NCBI GenBank assembly: GCA_036172665.1 | Contig: CM069877.1 | Coordinates: 23,709,001 to 23,773,000, forward strand | Direction: 5' to 3' | DNA from: Prosopocoilus inquinatus | Taxonomy: Eukaryota > Arthropoda > Insecta > Coleoptera > Lucanidae | DNA: 64,000 bases | In this document: one piece after another, positions 12,101 to 20,249 of the stretch | Layout of the letters: the number at the start of each line of letters is the position of its first letter | Position numbering within the stretch: position 1 is the first letter of the stretch | The notes under the pieces: generated by a model | Databases searched by the model: none | The model's input: the letters and a program-made list of their open reading frames with translations, nothing else | What the model was told of the DNA's origin: nothing | Position numbers and translations under genes: made by a program

Positions 12101-15100
12101 CCGATCTGCCGTCGAATCAATGATCTGCAAGCTCTTGCCTACCACGGGATGCTGACTTCGTAGCTCCTCGATTTGGCCAAATTTCTTCCTAAACACCTGA
12201 GCGATTCCTTTGGACATTTTCAGGTCTTCTGCTACGCAGTGGGCCAGACTGTACTCCAGTGGCACTTTAAAGAGATCTTGTTGCTTCTCCGTGGTCACTC
12301 AAAACCGTGCCTTGCTTCCTTCGGCGTGATGAGACATGAAGGTTTCGAAGTTCACTTCGGAAACTTGCGCCCTTTGTACTGTCCCTTCATCTGCTCTCCA
12401 TGGTAAGGGGCTATCCGGTTGAAGTGGATTACTTTGGGTTTGCCATGAGGGACCTTCTTGATGCGGTAAACGACGTCGTTGATCCGTTTCATCACTCTGT
12501 AAGGACCTTCCCAAGAGGTCTGCAGTTTTGGGGAGAGGCCTCGACGTCTTTGGGGGTTATAAAGCCAGACCAGTGCTCCAGGTTGGTATCCCCCGTGTTG
12601 AGCGTTGATGTCATAGTGCTCCTTCATCCGATCGCTGGCCGTCTGTATATTGTCACGCACTTGGTTGTGGATGTCATCCATTTTCCTGCGTAATTTGCTC
12701 ACGTAATCTTCGTCGGCAGAGACTTCGCCAAGCTTCACACCAAACTTCAGGTCGCAGGGCAGTCTCGGCTCTCGCCCGAATACCACTTTCGCGGGAGTCT
12801 CCCCTGTGGTCTCATGAACAGATGAGCGGTATGCCATTAGAAACAGGGGGATGTACGTGTCCCAGTCCCTCTGATGATCGGAAACGACCTTGGACAAATG
12901 TCGGTTGATGGTTATATTGAACCTTTCCACCATTCCGTCCGACTGTGGGTGGAGTGCAGTTGTTCTAGTTTTTCGTACGCCGAGCAGGGTACACACGTTC
13001 TTGAACAAAGTTCAATTCAAAGTTCCTTCCTTGGTCTGAATGCAGTTCCATAGGTGCACCATACCGACTGATCCATTCCCTGACAAGGACTTCCGCAATA
13101 GTGGTTGCCTCTTGGTTAGGTAGGGCGTAAGTTTCAACCCACTTGCTAAAGTAGTCCGTTACCACGACGATGTACTTGTTTCCACCATTCGTTTCTGGAA
13201 ACGGGCCAGCTACATCGATGGCAACTCTCTCAAAAGGACTTCCAACGTTGTACTGTCTCATGGGGGCCTTACCCCGCCTGTGGGGACCGTTACTGGCTGC
13301 GCAGACTGCACACTTTCTGCACCAATCCTTCACGTCTTCCTTGCAGTTCACCCATTAAAATCTTTCGCGCACCTTCTCCATAGTCTTCTTAACTCCCAGA
13401 TGCCCTCCCGAATTTCCATCGTGAAGTTCCCTCAGAACTTCTGGCACCCTATTCTTGGGGATTAGTAACTATGTCTTCTGTTCCATGCCTTCCTGATTTT
13501 CTATGCTTCGTCTCAGAAGACCACGATCCAACACTATGGAGTCCCACTGCGCCCAGTATGATTTTACGGACGGTGCACATGGTGCTACCTCTTCCCAGGT
13601 AGGCCTCGCGTCCCTGCTTTTCCACTCTAGCACTAATTTCAAATCCGGGTCGTTCTCCTGGTCTCTTCGCAGTTCTTCGCCTTGCCATTTGTCGTCAACA
13701 ATGGTTGTCCTCGTCGCAGTCGTGGCTACTTTCTCGTCCAAACGACTACATTGCTTACAGTCTTCGGCACAGGGTCTTCTCGACAAAGCATCGGTATTTC
13801 GATGGCTAGTGCCTGCCCGATGCTGAATTTCAAAATCGTACTCCTGAAGTCGTTCGATCCATCGTGCAACTTGCCCTTCTGGGTTCTTGAAACGGAGAAG
13901 CCATTTTAGAGCGGCATGGTCGGTCCTCAGGAGGAAGCGTCTACCATACAAGTACTTGTAGAAATGTTCTATCGTTTTTACGACGGCTAGCAATTCCCTT
14001 CTTGTGACGCAATAGTTTCGTTCCGGCTTTGATAGGACTTTACTGAAGTAGCCGATCACCTTCTCTTGCCCCTCTTGTATCTGGGAGAGTACGCCACCAA
14101 TCCCAACGTTGCTAGCATCTGTGTCCATGACGAATTTTCCTTCCGGGAGAGGATAACTCAGAATAGGAGCACTAATCAAGTACTGCTTTAGTTGTTCAAA
14201 GCCAATTTGACACTGTTGGTCCCATTCAAATGGACGACCTTCTTCAGTGAGTTTTGTCAACGGCTTAGCAATGTCTGCAAATCCAGGAACGTAGCGCCGA
14301 TAGTAAGTGCACAGGCCAAGGAAACTCCTTATTTGGTGTTTATTTCTGGGAGTTGGCCAGTTTTTCACCACCTGAATCTTCACAGGGTCCACGGCGATTC
14401 CATTTCCATTAACAATGTGCCCCAGATAATTCACTTCCTTCTGGAACAGGTGACACTTCTTGAGGCTAAGCTTTAGTCCAGCTCCGCGAAGCCGCTGGAA
14501 CACTCCTTCCAGGTTCCTTAGGTGGTCGTCGAACGTCTTTCCCACGACAATTATGTCGTCAAGGTACACCATGCACGTTGTCCAGGACAGACCTTTCAGA
14601 ACCGTCTCCATTAACCTCTCGAATGTCGCTGGGGCATTACATAACCCGAATGGCATCACTGTGGATTGCCACAGACCCATACCAATGGAAAACGCCGTGT
14701 TTTCTCGATCTTCGGGCGCCAGCTCCACTTGCCAATATCCACTCTTTAAGTCCAAAGTTGAGAAGATCTTTGAGTCGGCCAGGGTGTCCAGGGTATCATC
14801 AATCCGTGGCAGGGGATAGCTGTCCTTCTTGGTGACATTGTTGAGTAACCGGTAGTCTACACAGAACCTGGTGGACCCATCCTTCTTCTTCACAAGCACT
14901 ACTAGTGACGCCCACGGGCTGCTTGATGGTTCTATTATATTATCCCTTTCCATATCACGAATAATGCGTTCCGCGTCCTCACGCTTCGCCAATGGTAATC
15001 GCCTTGAAGCTTGACGGATAGGTCTTTCTTCTCCAGTCTCTATTTTGTGTTTCACGACATCAGTTCTTCCCTTGGATCCATTTTCTACCTCGAATACATC

Positions 15101-18100
15101 TTGATAGCGGCCGATCAGATTCTTTGCTTTTGTCTTCTAGTCTGGAGTCAATTCCTGGGCTGTTGACATAACCATTTCCCATAATTTCGTTGGGACTTTT
15201 GCTTCTGGCACGTTTGCTTCAAGTTGGCGGGAGATGGAGGACACCATGGTGCAGCTTCCCAAGATGGTTCCTTCCTTGATATTGACGGAGAAACAATTGA
15301 CGTTCATCAGGCGGACAGGTACTTCCTTCTTCGCCGTCAACAACATTTTCCCAACGAGGACAGTTCTTCCAATCCTCTGATCATCAGTATTAGGTTCAAC
15401 CATAATGACTTGCCCATCCTGAAAAACACCGTCCAGTTTTGCGTCGACGTTAACCTCAGTCCTGCTGGGTATTACCACGTCTTCAGCGAGGACTACTCGA
15501 GCGGCCACGTCTCCTCGTTGATGTAGAACCAATTCCTCATTATTGACCGCCATCACGCCACGCTTTAAGTCCAATTGGAACCCGTGGGCACACATGACGT
15601 CCATGCCCAAAATTGCCTCGTCCTCTATATCTGCCACCAGTGCACGGTGTTTTATTGGAGTTGAACCAATGGTGATGATAACCTCTACTTCACCGTGGAC
15701 AATTGCTGATGTTCCAGTTGCAGTTTTCAGTCTCCACTTGGTCGGCTCGTTGCGTCCAGATGACTTAATGACGTCGGGTCTTAGGATAGTCTTCGTCGCA
15801 CCCGTATCCAATAACATGGTGTGAGGAATGTCATCAATGGTAACATCCACGAAGACACTGCTGGTTAACTGCCGTAGGGATATTACTTGTTTGGCTTTCG
15901 TCTTTGGGGGCCTTTGAATACGGGTCGACGTTTGCCCCTCTGCACCGACCCGGCTTAGTTTAACTGTGGCTTCCTTGGATCCTGTCTGGGTTTTGGACAT
16001 CGCCTACGAACATGTCCTTCCTCCTGGCAATTCCAACACACCAGCGGCTTCTTCTGCTTGAGGACCTGTTCCACAATGCGGCGAACATCCTCGGCGGTGG
16101 CATATTCCTTGGATTGCCCCTTATTAGCAGATCCCACCTTGGCGTTGGCGGACTCTTCCTCTTCTTCCTCTTGGAAGTCCATAGCCGCTCGCACCTTGAC
16201 ATGCCCTCTTGAAACTCGTCTCGCCGCTTCAAATTCCAAGGCATAAGCCAATGCGCTTGGATGTCTTCGGATGAGTCATTCTCAATGCCTGCTGGTTGTC
16301 TGGGTCACGGATTCCATCTATGAAGGTCTGCACCGTCAAACATTTGAGGAATTCAACAGGAGCTGTGGGATATGCCAACTGGGCCAGACGCGCAACGTCT
16401 GCTTCGAATTCCTGAAAACTTTCTCCGGATTTCTGACAGCGATTCCTCAACTGCGCATGGTATACCTCGGTCAGATGGGCCTGTCCGTAACGCATTTCCA
16501 TCCTATTCACAAGCTTGTCGAAGTCTTCTTGTTCTCTGGCGGCATCGTCTGTAGCACATCGATAGCGTCCCCTCTCAAGGCCACAATTAACGAAGTGGCT
16601 TTTTCGCTGGCCGTCCATCTGTTCGCCTTTGCTGCTGCTTCGAACTGTTTGAAGTAGTTGGGCCAAGAAGACTTTCCATCGAACGTTGGTGGTTTTATTT
16701 TCAATTTCGAATTTTCTGTTGGTCCTTCCACAATTCGGGTTTCATTATTTTCTAGTGTTTCTACTGGTGGCTGATCCCCGAACACTCGCAACCCCGCCAT
16801 GATTTGTTCCAGATTTTTGATTTTATTATCCTGCTGGAATATTATTTCTTCCACATTTTCTTGCAGGTTCCTTGTTTCTTCCGATATTTTTACCACTAGT
16901 TGATCTTCAAGTCCTTTTGTTTGTTCTAGAAATTTCTCGTCGAAATTTCTGGATTGCTCTCGAAATTTCTCGTCTAAGTCTCTAGATTGTTCCAACAATT
17001 TATTCTGTAATTTGTCGAAATTTCCAGCTTGTTCTAGAAGCTTCTCCTCTAAATTTCTGGATTGTTCCATTAATTTAGTTCGCAACTCGTCTTTGAAGTT
17101 TACAGATTGTTCGTCCTTGAAATTTCCAGATTGTTCTAGAAACTTCTCGTCCAAATTTCTGGATTGTTCTCGAAGCTCGTCCTTGAAATTTCCAGATTGT
17201 TCTAGAAGTTTCTCCTCTAAATTTCTGGATTGTTCTCGAAGCTTCTCTAAATTTCCAGACTGTTCTTGAAACTTCTCGTCCAAATTTCTGGATTGTTCTC
17301 GAAGCTCGTCCTTGAAATTTCCAGATTGTTCTAGAAGTTTCTCCTCTAAATTTCTGGATTGTTCTCGAAGCTTCTCTAAATTTCCAGACTGTTCTTGAAA
17401 CTTCTCGTCCAAATTTCTGGATTGTTCTCGAAGTTCATCTTTCAAGATTTTATTAAAATCGACGGTACCACACGAAATTTCGAAAAGGAAGGTATCTGGG
17501 TCTTCACCAGCTGTCAACAAATCGGATCGGAGACGCTGTTGTAGTGCGCCTTTCAAACCACAGGTTTCTAACTCTCGTTCTGCAATTCGGTTTTTAATTC
17601 GGCCACTTTTAAGTCTTTCAACAACACTTTTCTCGTAGCCATTGTTTTTTTTTCCGATACTGCACTTATTTAATAATCTGATTAAATTTAATTTACTTTA
17701 AATTGTTTATTTATTTGCACAAACCCCACACCTGACACCACTGTTACGTTTCTAGGGTTTTAATTTATTTATTTAAACGAATAAAACACTCGATAAAAAC
17801 TTAACCGTAATTTAATAAAGCTTAAAAACTAATTTATTTGTAACAATTTATTTTCACACTAAAATCTAACTTCGACGATCGCTGTTCGAATTCGACTGAC
17901 TGGTGAGTCAACTTTGGCCCATTTTATATCCTTTGCGGCCGTCTCGAATCCTCTACGCTGGAAGATTCGAGTTTATTCCATCGCCGGAAAAGTCTAGTCT
18001 GTTCGATGTAGACCCCGGTGGCGTGGCAGCCAATGACGCATAACGAACCGACTTTTTGACGCCTTGAGCTAAGCCGGGTGGCGCGCCACACTATGTTAGT

Positions 18101-18807
18101 AAAGGCAATCCAATTATCACAGTCGTTTGTATGGTTGCCTATATGGAAGACCCCCAAGCTAAAACTTCTTTTCTGAAAAACGTTATAAAACTTTTTTTTT
18201 TCAATTCACTTAATTCACCATTCTACTAATTGTTTTATTTTCACAGCCATTTTATTCGGCCTCGTTGAAAGAATATGTCCTCTTGATCCAATTCCTGAAC
18301 TCTCTGAAATTAAACAGTGCAGATCAGACGATGAGTGCAATCCGAGGATTTGTTGCCCTGAAAAATCCACGTCCTCAACTGGGGAAATGAAGTACTATTG
18401 TCGAACAGCCGTTCCAGATTTGAACAAAATTCCAGCTGCTCGCCAAATCGTTGAACGTGAGATCTAAAAATCCAATAAATAAATTGATGGATATTACTGT
18501 ATAATGAATTTCAGCGTTAAAAACTATGGTAAGCTATATGCAGTGCACGCCGCCTCCTCCTCCTATCTTGGACGTCTTTCCTAAACCTTGTGAATCCAGT
18601 TTTGACTGCTTTCCGAATTTATGTTGTCAAGAAAACGGGAGACGTTTCTGCAGACCGCCAAAGAGATCCTTATTGGCTTTCGTCGCGGACTTAACACAGG
18701 TAATTACTTACTCCTCAATGTTACATATTATGTTTCAGTTTATTAATTTTCAGAGACTTGGCACCAACGACTTGGCAAGAAAAGCTATAGAAAGGATCAC
18801 TAGCTAA
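63..18807 (+). CDS. WAP-like multi-domain secreted protein, gene span
   Basis: Spliced gene assembled by hand from exons 63-136 (tentative), 3749-3937, 3990-4208, 18247-18456, 18515-18699 and 18754-18807. From the second exon on, every junction is phase-consistent and has GT/AG sites. The product has four cysteine-rich modules, each with the order C, C, C, CC, C, including a C-x5-C step (C-x4-C in the third), which resembles the whey acidic protein (four-disulfide core) fold but with six cysteines rather than the usual eight. WAP proteins are generally extracellular protease inhibitors or antimicrobial proteins; the function here is not known. The last exon ends R-x-T-S-stop, with AATAAA at 18806 overlapping the stop region and again at 18909. 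Intron 3 (14 kb) holds the complete gypsy element, whose end lies 156 bp from the exon 4 acceptor. The first exon is the weak point. Confidence 0.75.
586..731. repeat. 146-bp inverted repeat (hairpin)
   Basis: The arms, about 586-656 and 661-731, are reverse complements with roughly 85% identity and almost no loop. It looks like a small foldback MITE or a hairpin-RNA precursor; no clear target duplication is visible. Confidence 0.7.
2150..2720. repeat. Diverged copy of foldback family F2
   Basis: The stretch around 2190-2420 matches the left arm of the foldback at 20972-22165 (shared tract CTGAATTAATTCTG and TTTTAGACTTATTATCGT). The part near 2620-2720 matches, in reverse complement, the segment near 21395-21480. 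Both arms of the family are therefore present in a decayed state. Confidence 0.6.
3749..3937 (+). CDS. WAP-like module 1 exon
   Basis: A long polypyrimidine tract and CAG acceptor precede 3749; the donor is A|GTAAAA at 3938. The exon encodes a Ser/Thr-rich linker, then a module with one Cys after VCPSKS, the C-x5-C step (CHSNRDC), a CC pair and a final Cys in RCVQG. It closely resembles the next exon, so the two probably arose by exon duplication. Confidence 0.75.
3990..4208 (+). CDS. WAP-like module 2 exon
   Basis: Acceptor ATTTTAG at 3989; two in-phase donors exist, C|GTAAAG at 4185 and the much stronger C|GTAAGT at 4209, both leaving phase 1. The module repeats the plan of module 1 (CPSKS, then CDSTKDCAILG, CC, CLQGVPPP). 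Two usable donors would differ by eight codons, so alternative donor use is possible. Confidence 0.75.
7279..7361 (+). CDS. Possible alternative terminal exon of the WAP-like gene
   Basis: A GC-richer island inside the AT-rich intron. After TTCCTAG the bases CT complete the phase-1 codon left by the exon ending at 4208, then 26 codons (Ala/Pro/Glu/Gln-rich, ending HEWKQNHKS) run to TAA at 7359. An AATAAA lies at 7443. Phase, acceptor and polyadenylation signal all fit a short secreted isoform with two WAP-like modules. No homology is recognised, so this could be chance. Confidence 0.3.
10066..10250. repeat. Single arm of foldback family F5
   Basis: Closely matches the left arm of the element at 26128-28693, including GATAGCGCCTATATT and GGTATAGATGCATGATTT. 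Only one arm is present. Confidence 0.65.
11362..11710 (-). repeat. 3' LTR of gypsy copy 1
   Basis: Read on the minus strand it starts TGTGGCGCGCC and ends CGTAACA. It is nearly identical to 17742-18090. The macrodomain/CCCH reading frame enters it and ends at 11573. Confidence 0.95.
11573..12298 (-). CDS. Macrodomain (TARG1/OARD1-like) plus CCCH zinc finger, captured at the Pol C-terminus
   Basis: A 241-residue frame. Residues about 12-145 follow the macrodomain plan: SLAHCVAEDLKMSKGIAQVF (ADP-ribose loop with Gly), VHYLVTKK with a Lys at 76-77, AIPKLGCGLDGLDW with an Asp at 117, and a final strand IEVLVCSHH. From memory, human TARG1 uses a Lys and an Asp in these two motifs for de-ADP-ribosylation; both appear conserved. 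Residues 158-176 form C-x7-C-x5-C-x3-H, a CCCH finger typical of RNA binding. The frame reads on through the polypurine tract and ends in the LTR. In copy 2 the macrodomain is in frame with integrase, so it was probably the C-terminal domain of Pol. Copy 1 has a stop at 12299 and a frameshift just upstream. Confidence 0.85.
   Translation of the reverse strand: MTTEKQQDLFKVPLEYSLAHCVAEDLKMSKGIAQVFRKKFGQIEELRSQHPVVGKSLQIIDSTADRRRHVHYLVTKKTSSGKPDYQSMWRALYSLRRQLIENHQMKLAIPKLGCGLDGLDWRVIRSMLEVIFHRTGIEVLVCSHHPQATVSNSKTVDCYVFQTGSCKNGPACRFRHPPSRLSPGTFRDETFLRRGQCGAPHGLAQGVKKSVRYASLAATPPGSTSNRLDFSGDGINSNLPA
11711..11726 (-). other. Polypurine tract of gypsy copy 1
   Basis: On the minus strand a purine run (AAGAAGGGGGCAG) abuts the 3' LTR start. 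It serves as plus-strand DNA primer in this class, and here it also lies inside the macrodomain/CCCH reading frame. Confidence 0.75.
12352..13468 (-). pseudogene. Gypsy integrase, frameshifted
   Basis: The zinc-binding end is visible (CRKCAVCAA), then the core with VAIDVAGPF, SDQGRNF and a Glu in DGMVERFN, the expected D,D,E triad. The C-terminal part carries a GPY-type motif (WEGPYRVMKRINDVVY). A frameshift near 12990-13010 separates core Asp 2 from the Glu part, and another near 12395 precedes the macrodomain. Copy 2 has an uninterrupted core (43403-44104). Confidence 0.88.
13469..15136 (-). CDS. Gypsy reverse transcriptase and RNase H region
   Basis: Open from the codon after the TAG at 15137 down to the TAG at 13469, 555 codons. 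RT motifs in order: SPWASLVVLVKKKDGSTRFCVDYR, the LDLKSGYWQ motif with a catalytic Asp, MPFGLCNAP, and YLDD. An RNase H domain follows: VMDTDASNVGIGGVL, the Glu in RRELLAVV, TDHAALKWL, and the tail AGTSHRNTDALSR. All key acidic residues look present, so this portion appears intact. The frame continues after the second TAG into integrase. Confidence 0.93.
   Translation of the reverse strand, partial: KTKAKNLIGRYQDVFEVENGSKGRTDVVKHKIETGEERPIRQASRRLPLAKREDAERIIRDMERDNIIEPSSSPWASLVVLVKKKDGSTRFCVDYRLLNNVTKKDSYPLPRIDDTLDTLADSKIFSTLDLKSGYWQVELAPEDRENTAFSIGMGLWQSTVMPFGLCNAPATFERLMETVLKGLSWTTCMVYLDDIIVVGKTFDDHLRNLEGVFQRLRGAGLKLSLKKCHLFQKEVNYLGHIVNGNGIAVDPVKIQVVKNWPTPRNKHQIRSFLGLCTYYRRYVPGFADIAKPLTKLTEEGRPFEWDQQCQIGFEQLKQYLISAPILSYPLPEGKFVMDTDASNVGIGGVLSQIQEGQEKVIGYFSKVLSKPERNYCVTRRELLAVVKTIEHFYKYLYGRRFLLRTDHAALKWLLRFKNPEGQVARWIERLQEYDFEIQHRAGTSHRNTDALSRRPCAEDCKQCSRLDEKVATTATRTTIVDDKWQGEELRRDQENDPDLKLVLEWKSRDARPTWEEVAPCAPSVKSYWAQWDSIVLDRGLLRRSIENQEGMEQKT
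15137..16000 (-). CDS. Gypsy aspartic protease region
   Basis: A 287-residue frame with the retroviral-type protease motif LLDTGATKT (around residue 63-71) and the flap-and-second-half pattern AILGMDVM. It ends at a TAG (15137) just before the RT region, in the same frame; copy 2 has the same TAG at 46419. The protease would process the Gag-Pol polyprotein. Confidence 0.85.
   Translation of the reverse strand: MSKTQTGSKEATVKLSRVGAEGQTSTRIQRPPKTKAKQVISLRQLTSSVFVDVTIDDIPHTMLLDTGATKTILRPDVIKSSGRNEPTKWRLKTATGTSAIVHGEVEVIITIGSTPIKHRALVADIEDEAILGMDVMCAHGFQLDLKRGVMAVNNEELVLHQRGDVAARVVLAEDVVIPSRTEVNVDAKLDGVFQDGQVIMVEPNTDDQRIGRTVLVGKMLLTAKKEVPVRLMNVNCFSVNIKEGTILGSCTMVSSISRQLEANVPEAKVPTKLWEMVMSTAQELTPD
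15955..17642 (-). pseudogene. Gypsy gag with SAP-like start, coiled-coil repeats and zinc knuckle
   Basis: The ATG at 17642 opens a SAP-like helix-extended-helix segment (LKVAELKTEL, then after a frameshift LETCGLKGALQQRL). A Glu/Gln/Leu-rich coiled coil follows at about 16860-17450, built from 43-residue (129-bp) tandem units with EQSRNLDEKF-type heptads. The capsid-like part begins KPPTFDGKSSWPNYFKQFEAAA. A CCHC knuckle (CWNCQEEGHVRRRC) lies near the C-terminus, and the frame stops at 15955. At least three frame changes interrupt it (near 17570, about 16510-16560 and about 16250). Pol starts in the -1 frame with about 46 bp of overlap, consistent with -1 frameshifting, although no classic slippery heptamer is obvious. 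Confidence 0.85.
16990..17440 (-). repeat. 129-bp in-frame tandem repeat in gag
   Basis: The tract AACTTCTCGTCCAAATTTCT recurs at 17141, 17270 and 17399, exactly 129 bp (43 codons) apart, with near-identical sequence between. Because the unit is a multiple of three, repeat number can change without breaking gag. Confidence 0.85.
17724..17740 (-). other. Primer binding site of gypsy copy 1
   Basis: Immediately inside the 5' LTR, the minus strand reads TGGTGTCAGGTGTGGGG one base after the LTR. Starting with TGG, it fits pairing to a tRNA 3' CCA end. I cannot name the tRNA. Confidence 0.6.
17742..18090 (-). repeat. 5' LTR of gypsy copy 1
   Basis: Direct repeat of 11362-11710 with about three substitutions, clustered near its TGTGGCGCG end. 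A TATAAAAT-like element (minus strand, about 17922-17929) could be its promoter. Confidence 0.95.
18247..18456 (+). CDS. WAP-like module 3 exon
   Basis: Acceptor TTTTCACAG at 18246, donor C|GTGAGA at 18457. Encodes a module with Cys after VERI, CRSDDEC, the CC pair in PRICCPEK and a last Cys in YYCRTAVP. The phase matches the module 2 exon (phase 1 in, phase 1 out). The gypsy 5' LTR ends 156 bp upstream, so the branch point and pyrimidine tract lie between insertion and exon. Confidence 0.8.
18515..18699 (+). CDS. WAP-like module 4 exon
   Basis: Acceptor ATTTCAG at 18514, donor CAG|GTAATT at 18700. The module begins MQC, passes a run of five prolines, then CESSFDC, CC and FCRPP. It is the last cysteine module. 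Confidence 0.8.
18754..18807 (+). CDS. Last exon of the WAP-like gene
   Basis: Acceptor ATTTTCAG at 18753. Seventeen codons (RLGTNDLARKAIERITS) and a TAA stop at 18805, a basic helical tail. AATAAA signals follow at 18806 and 18909. Confidence 0.75.
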   Translation, partial: RLGTNDLARKAIERITS

Positions 18808-20249
18808 TAAAAGTATAATGAACATAATTTGAACAATCAGGGCATTGATATGCGTCTTAATTTATTGTTTAATTTTAGATCTTCATTGTTAGATTGTTAA
18901 TTTTTATGAATAAATTATTTTTTCGTGAGAATATTTATTTTGCTTCGTTGACAATTTGTTTTTTTTTTTTCTATTTGTAACTAATCGGGTTTTGATGCAA
19001 AGAGAGCTGAGATAGTGAATAGATTCTTGATGATAAGTCAAATTGATCGATCAATTGAATAGCCGAGTTGATTGTGTCCGTCAGTAACAGACTGAAGACT
19101 AGACCAAACAACTGTGTGTGTTCTTGTCCTCTTCTGGTTCATGGGAGTTTTGTGTGAGAGATTTTTAGGTCATTTGTGTTCGGATTCGTCCCAGCTCCTT
19201 CAAACTGGATTTTCTGCATTTCCGCAGTTTGACCGGCAAGTGCCGAGGGATAAATAAATATCTGTAAGTTAGTCACAACCACTGGGGTTCGTTCAGAAAC
19301 GATCCAACTAAAAAGAGCTCGCTCTGGGTAATATTACGTCCAAAGTGCTCTCGCTATACACTTTCGCGCCTTTACGGGCAGTAAGTTACTAGTTAATTCA
19401 CACGCCTTTCCAATCAGTTTGGGGAATACACAAGTATATATAAAAAGAAGTTTTAGAAAATGCTTCCGGCAGAAGTTAAAAGGAAACAAATATAATTTAT
19501 GAAGACATTAACAAGTTTGGAATAAGCACAATAAAAAAAATGGTAGTTCCACAGAACCAACGAAAAAAGGGAGTGGGAAAATAAAAACATGAAATATAGG
19601 CGATTGATTAAAAAAATCAAAAATTTGGTTTAAACAATGTGCACGTTTCAAAATAGACTAAGAAGTTTTAGTTATTACTTATGGTCATTGCCTCTTGTAT
19701 GTAATTTCTGCGATTACGTTAAGACAATGAATTGGTTCATTTTGTAAATTAACAGAAAGTGTGGCGTTACAACAATAAAACAAATTATATCAAGTATTGT
19801 TTACTCAGAATGTACAAAAAAATGTTTTAAAACATTTTCATTATAATTTAAATAAACATTTTTCTTGGTTTGGATTCACGAAATCCACTTAGTTTAGCTG
19901 AAACAAAAATTTTAATTAGAATACAAATTGTATTAATTTATAAACTTACACGATAAAAATAGGTTTCTCAGTAACAGTTAAACTTAAGTTTATTCTCATT
20001 GGAACAAATTAAAATTAAAATTATTACTTCGAAAATAAACAGAAGGTTGTTATGGTTAAGTTGCGACCTCAGAAATAGGACTTTAACTTTTTACAAATCA
20101 GACACAACAGTATTTTATATTGTTACAGTCGAGTCGGTTCTAATAAATGTTTATGTTCAGAGGGTGGCGCCATCTTTGGTTCACCGATTCTGTCGCGGGT
20201 TGGCACTTCGCAAATAAATGTTACGCGTTTTCTATATATGTATATTATA
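18808..20249. other. Intergenic stretch
   Basis: AT-rich, no exon recognised. Around 19000-19400 the composition is more balanced and reads like an LTR or repeat end (GGATAAATAAATATC followed by CACTGGGGTTCGTTC), but no partner copy is present. Confidence 0.45.

Larger units (their letters stand above)
11362..18090 (-). mobile_element. Ty3/gypsy LTR retrotransposon, copy 1, full length
   Basis: Two 349-bp LTRs flank a minus-strand internal region with gag, protease, reverse transcriptase, RNase H, integrase and an extra macrodomain plus CCCH finger. A primer-binding-site-like TGG tract follows the 5' LTR and a polypurine tract precedes the 3' LTR. The LTRs differ at about three positions, so insertion is recent. 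Gag and integrase nevertheless carry frameshifts, and pol carries two in-frame TAG codons shared with copy 2. No perfect target duplication is seen (ATAT left, CTAT right). It sits antisense inside intron 3 of the WAP-like gene. Confidence 0.95.

Noticed and set aside
12173..12693. Plus-strand frames in gypsy copy 1 (and the 202-codon frame at 42738 in copy 2)
   Set aside because: Antisense shadows of the macrodomain and integrase; the minus-strand reading has clear motifs.
11357..18095. 5-bp target duplication for gypsy copy 1
   Set aside because: Flanks GATAT and CTATG do not match; only 3 of 4 bases agree for a 4-bp duplication, so none is claimed.
19000..19400. Solo LTR
   Set aside because: Composition is suggestive but no paired copy, no target duplication and no clear TG/CA ends.
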